Under the pieces are notes generated by a model, which saw nothing but the letters and a program-made list of their open reading frames with translations, was not told where the DNA came from and did not search any database. A stretch of 64,000 nt of DNA from Mycolicibacterium chlorophenolicum (GTDB lineage: Bacteria > Actinomycetota > Actinomycetes > Mycobacteriales > Mycobacteriaceae), in contig NZ_JYNL01000069.1 in assembly GCF_001044235.1 (NCBI RefSeq), positions 828,780 to 892,779 of the forward strand, read 5' to 3'. This document shows, piece by piece, positions 63,895 to 64,000 of this stretch; position 1 is the stretch's first letter; the number at the start of each line of letters is the position of its first letter. Made by a program: the position numbers and the translations under genes.

Positions 63895-64000
63895 GTGCCA
63901 GCAGTTTCGATGACGATGTGGGAGGCGCGCTGATCCGAGCCCATCACCTCATCGAGATCAATCGCCCCGACGAAGCGCTGCGCATGCTCGCCGCCGCGTT
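63891..64000 (+). CDS. TPR-like protein, N-terminal fragment cut by window edge
   Basis: The GTG at 63891 overlaps the AAA gene stop (GTGA). The visible 36 residues (SSFDDDVGGALIRAHHLIEI, then NRPDEALRMLAAA) include one amphipathic helix pair of TPR type (RPDEALRML). It probably partners the upstream AAA+ protein. The rest lies beyond the window. Confidence 0.75.
   Translation, partial: MSASSFDDDVGGALIRAHHLIEINRPDEALRMLAAA

Overview
The window is high-GC actinobacterial DNA from a fast-growing, environmental-type Mycobacterium (Mycolicibacterium). The evidence is the gene content: phoPR, cyp51 with its ferredoxin, an mce4 sterol-import operon with yrbE4AB, LprN-like and Mce-associated genes, otsA, and a kshA/kstD-like/fadE/fadD sterol-degradation operon. 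Two blocks keep the gene order of M. tuberculosis H37Rv, Rv0756c-Rv0772 (about 1-21.9 kb) and Rv3489-Rv3509c (about 38.4-62.6 kb). These lie far apart in H37Rv and are here joined by about 16 kb of accessory genes.

Left block (1-21.9 kb): partial purD; a CYP125-family P450 with a TetR gene; a leftward operon (uncharacterised protein, carboxymuconolactone-decarboxylase-like protein, 3-hydroxyisobutyrate-dehydrogenase-like enzyme, SDR, aldA); and a divergent rightward operon (TetR, cyp123, SDR, cyp51, ferredoxin, SnoaL-like protein). A matched pair of inverted repeats sits at the two divergent starts. adhB and a ketosteroid-isomerase-like protein follow. An extra SDR, a fadD and a membrane adenylate cyclase precede the HIT gene, phoR, phoP (with three PhoP-box repeats upstream) and a repeat-containing protein of unknown function.

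Middle (21.9-38.4 kb): tRNA-Thr(TGT), then an MacB-like ABC transporter facing a P450/BAHD-like acyltransferase operon. Related palindromes stand upstream of both. Next come an exported DUF4185 protein, a DKNYY-repeat lipoprotein, an XdhC-coxL-coxG-coxM-coxS molybdenum hydroxylase operon, an SDR with a KstR-type site, and an enoyl-CoA hydratase.

Right block (38.4-64 kb): a small conserved gene, otsA, the leftward mce4 operon (yrbE4A to two Mce-associated genes, with mce4D frameshifted), hsd4A-fdxD, and a rightward six-gene sterol operon (fadE26, fadE27, fadD17, a second fadD, a kstD-like gene, kshA). KstR-type palindromes stand at the start of each of these units. The window ends with a lipoprotein, an IlvX-like ThDP enzyme and an AAA+/TPR pair. 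Together these genes describe sterol uptake (Mce4), side-chain activation and oxidation (P450s, FadD17, FadE26/27, Hsd4A) and ring attack (KstD-like, KshA).

No CRISPR array, rRNA, insertion sequence, integrase or phage gene was seen. No stretch longer than about 300 bases lacks a gene. The longest gap, 50460-50719, holds two KstR-type sites. All functional calls come from reading motifs and remembered families; no database search was run.
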